DNA of 7,177 bases, taken from assembly GCA_003511785.1 (NCBI GenBank), contig DOIS01000372.1, positions 1 to 7,177 of the forward strand, read 5' to 3'. The translations under genes were made by a program, and so were the position numbers. Of this stretch, positions 5,915-7,177 are shown in pieces. Source of the DNA: Paracoccaceae bacterium. Its GTDB lineage: Bacteria; Pseudomonadota; Alphaproteobacteria; Rhodobacterales; Rhodobacteraceae. Positions within the stretch are counted from its first letter, which is position 1, and each line of letters opens with the position of its first letter. The notes under the pieces are model-generated. The model ran no database searches. It saw only the letters and a program-made list of their open reading frames with translations, and was not told the origin of the DNA.

Positions 5915-6564
5915 ATGTTCGAGACCCTCGGATTCGACGACACCACCGCGCGCGAGGCCAGCGTCTGGTTCGCCCTGGCCCTGGGCCTGGGTTTCGGCGT
6001 GCTGGCGCAGATCACGCGCTTCTGTTTCCGCCGCGCCGTGGTGGGCGATGACCGCCGCGCCGCCGCCGGCGTCCGGTTCGCGGCATTGGCCACGGCCGTG
6101 CTGGGCACCCAGGCCGCCGTGGCGGTTGGTTGGATTTCCTTCGAAGGGCATCGTTTCATGGCTGCCGGCCTGCCCTGGCTCGCATTCTCGCGGGCGGGCT
6201 GATGTTCGGCGCGGGCATGGTGCTGACACGCGGCTGCATCTCGCGGCTCACGGTGCTGAGCGGCACCGGCAACCTGCGCGCTGCGCTGGTGGTGCTGGTC
6301 TTCGCCGTGACCGCCCATGCCACGCTCAAGGGCGTGCTGGCGCCGCTGCGCACGACGCTGGGCGCGGCCACCGTAAACCTTGGCGAGGCCGCCTCGCTGG
6401 GCGCGCTGCCGGGCGGTGCGTGGCTGGTCTCGGCGCTGATCGTGGCCGGGGCGCTCGCGCTGGCGGCGATCGCGGGCGGCGCGCTCATCGCTCGGGCGGT
6501 TCTTCCAGGTGCCGCCGGATCCGGCGCACCGACCACCAGACCGCTGCCACAACCGGCAGAGTGA
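5915..6564 (+). pseudogene. YeeE/YedE (COG2391, thiosulfate-uptake-like) transporter gene, frameshifted and 3'-truncated
   Basis: The family comprises polytopic inner-membrane proteins; characterised members (TsuA) import thiosulfate using conserved Cys residues. The first part is read from ATG 5915 (GGGAG 7 bases upstream): MFETLGFDDTT... RITRFCFRRA-like segment with Cys37, then GTQAAVAVGWISFEGHRFMAAGLPWLA, after which this frame hits TGA at 6200-6202. The family continuation ILAGGLMFGAGMVLTRGCISRLTVLSGTGNLR (Cys108 after repair) is in the frame one base back, from 6184. One missing base at about 6183/6184 (GC-ATT for GCN-ATT) restores a single protein of about 216 residues. Two-repeat members are usually about 350 residues; here only the first repeat and part of the linker remain, and the end (from about 6485) lies in the opposite-strand gene. 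A sequencing error could explain the shift but not the missing half. Single-repeat family members exist, so the truncation is less certain than the frameshift. Confidence 0.78.
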
Positions 6565-7177
6565 TCGCCGCGGTGGCCAGCGTCTTGCCAATGCCGCTCG
6601 CCTCGGCCAGCGGTGCCAGCGCGTAGGCGGCCAGCGACACGGCGTAGTAGCTGACCGCCACCACCGACAGCCCCTCGACCGTATGTTGCAAGCGCAGCTG
6701 CATATCCGCACGCCGGTCCATGCTGGCCAGCAGCGCCTGGTTCTGGGCGCTCCGGTCCACGTCCACCCGCGTGCGCAGCAGGTCGCCCGCCCGGACCGCC
6801 CGGTCGGACAGGGTCTGCAACCGTCCTTGCGTGGATTTCACCGTGCGCATAGCGGGCTCGTAGCGGCGCATCATGAACTCGGCGAAGGTCTGCTGCCCCT
6901 TGAACCGCGTCTCGCGCAGCGCCGCGATGCGCTGGCCCACGATCGCCTCATAGGCCTCCGTCGCCCCGAAGCGATAGGCCATCTGCGCCGCCATGCGCTC
7001 CAGCTCGGTCGAGATCGAGAGCAGCCGCTCCAAGAGCACCTCGGCCTCCGGGTGGCCCCGGCTCATCGCACTCATCAGGTCGGTGAGCTGCGTGTCCAGC
7101 GCGCCCAGCTCGGGGCCCAGCTCGCGCGCGCGGTAGAACCCCAGCATCGACATCGCCTTGTAGGTCTCGATTTCGCA
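6485..7177 (-). CDS. DUF3422 family membrane-anchored protein, N-terminal part outside window
   Basis: Protein of unknown function, recognised from the characteristic stretch SMLGFYRARELGPELGALD, YRFGATEAYEAIVGQRI, FAEFMMRRYEPAMRTV and RTRVDVDRSAQNQALLASMDRRADMQLRLQHTVEGLSVVAVSYY (family resemblance from memory). 230 residues are visible. The reading frame is open through the window edge (CEIETYKA precedes the Met at 7153), so that Met is internal; full members are roughly 420 residues. The visible part is mostly helical and probably coiled-coil, then two hydrophobic segments near the C-terminus (LSVVAVSYYAVSLAAYAL and the TLATAAITLPVVAAVWW stretch) and a basic tail RRIRRHLEEPPER. This suggests a C-terminal membrane hairpin with the bulk in the cytoplasm. 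The last 80 bases overlap the convergent YeeE/YedE-like pseudogene. Confidence 0.85.
   Translation of the reverse strand, partial: CEIETYKAMSMLGFYRARELGPELGALDTQLTDLMSAMSRGHPEAEVLLERLLSISTELERMAAQMAYRFGATEAYEAIVGQRIAALRETRFKGQQTFAEFMMRRYEPAMRTVKSTQGRLQTLSDRAVRAGDLLRTRVDVDRSAQNQALLASMDRRADMQLRLQHTVEGLSVVAVSYYAVSLAAYALAPLAEASGIGKTLATAAITLPVVAAVWWSVRRIRRHLEEPPER

Noticed and set aside
4828..6051. Plus-strand open frame of 407 codons overlapping the second permease and the leader
   Set aside because: Out-of-frame shadow of the DppC-type gene, rich in Arg/Ala/His/Pro; it does not make the 5693-5914 stretch coding.
5689..6711. Minus-strand open frame of 340 codons over the leader and the yeeE-like pseudogene
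   Set aside because: Arg/Ala/Ser-rich sequence with no family resemblance, conflicting with clear YeeE/YedE homology on the plus strand.
1..7177. tRNA, rRNA, CRISPR array, insertion sequence or replication origin
   Set aside because: No cloverleaf-like or rRNA-like stretch, no regularly spaced repeats, no transposase-like protein and no terminal inverted repeats were seen.

Overview
The window is high-GC DNA with strong GC bias at third codon positions. The gene families point to an alphaproteobacterium, most likely of the Rhodobacteraceae/Roseobacter group: a family-5 peptide-type ABC uptake system, a YeeE/YedE-type sulfur transporter remnant and a DUF3422 protein. That placement is inferred from family resemblance, not from a search.

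Positions 1-5692 hold one ABC importer of the dipeptide/oligopeptide (Opp/Dpp) class, split over two divergent transcription units. The minus strand carries a fused two-domain ATPase (1-1646, C-terminus outside the window). A 272-base divergent intergenic region separates it from a plus-strand unit: periplasmic solute-binding protein (1919-3622), a very strong GC-rich stem-loop followed by T residues (3649-3685), a DppB-type permease (3718-4725) and a DppC-type permease (4718-5692, overlapping the previous gene by 8 bases). Binding protein, two membrane subunits and two fused nucleotide-binding domains make a complete importer. The substrate cannot be read from sequence; peptides are the default guess. 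The stem-loop after the binding-protein gene would leave more binding protein than permease, as expected for such systems.

Positions 5693-5914 form a 222-base gene-free stretch with internal direct repeats and competing GC-rich hairpins. It leads into a damaged gene of the YeeE/YedE (COG2391, thiosulfate-uptake-like) family at 5915-6564. That gene has a one-base deletion near 6183/6184 and appears to have lost its second half, running instead into the tail of a convergent gene. I read it as a pseudogene.

The right end (6485-7177, minus strand) is the C-terminal part of a DUF3422 family protein that continues past the window edge.

I see no wholly new system, CRISPR array, tRNA, rRNA or insertion sequence. 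The points most worth a second look are the broken sulfur-transporter gene with its structured leader, the stem-loop inside the transporter operon, and the paired cysteines of the binding protein.
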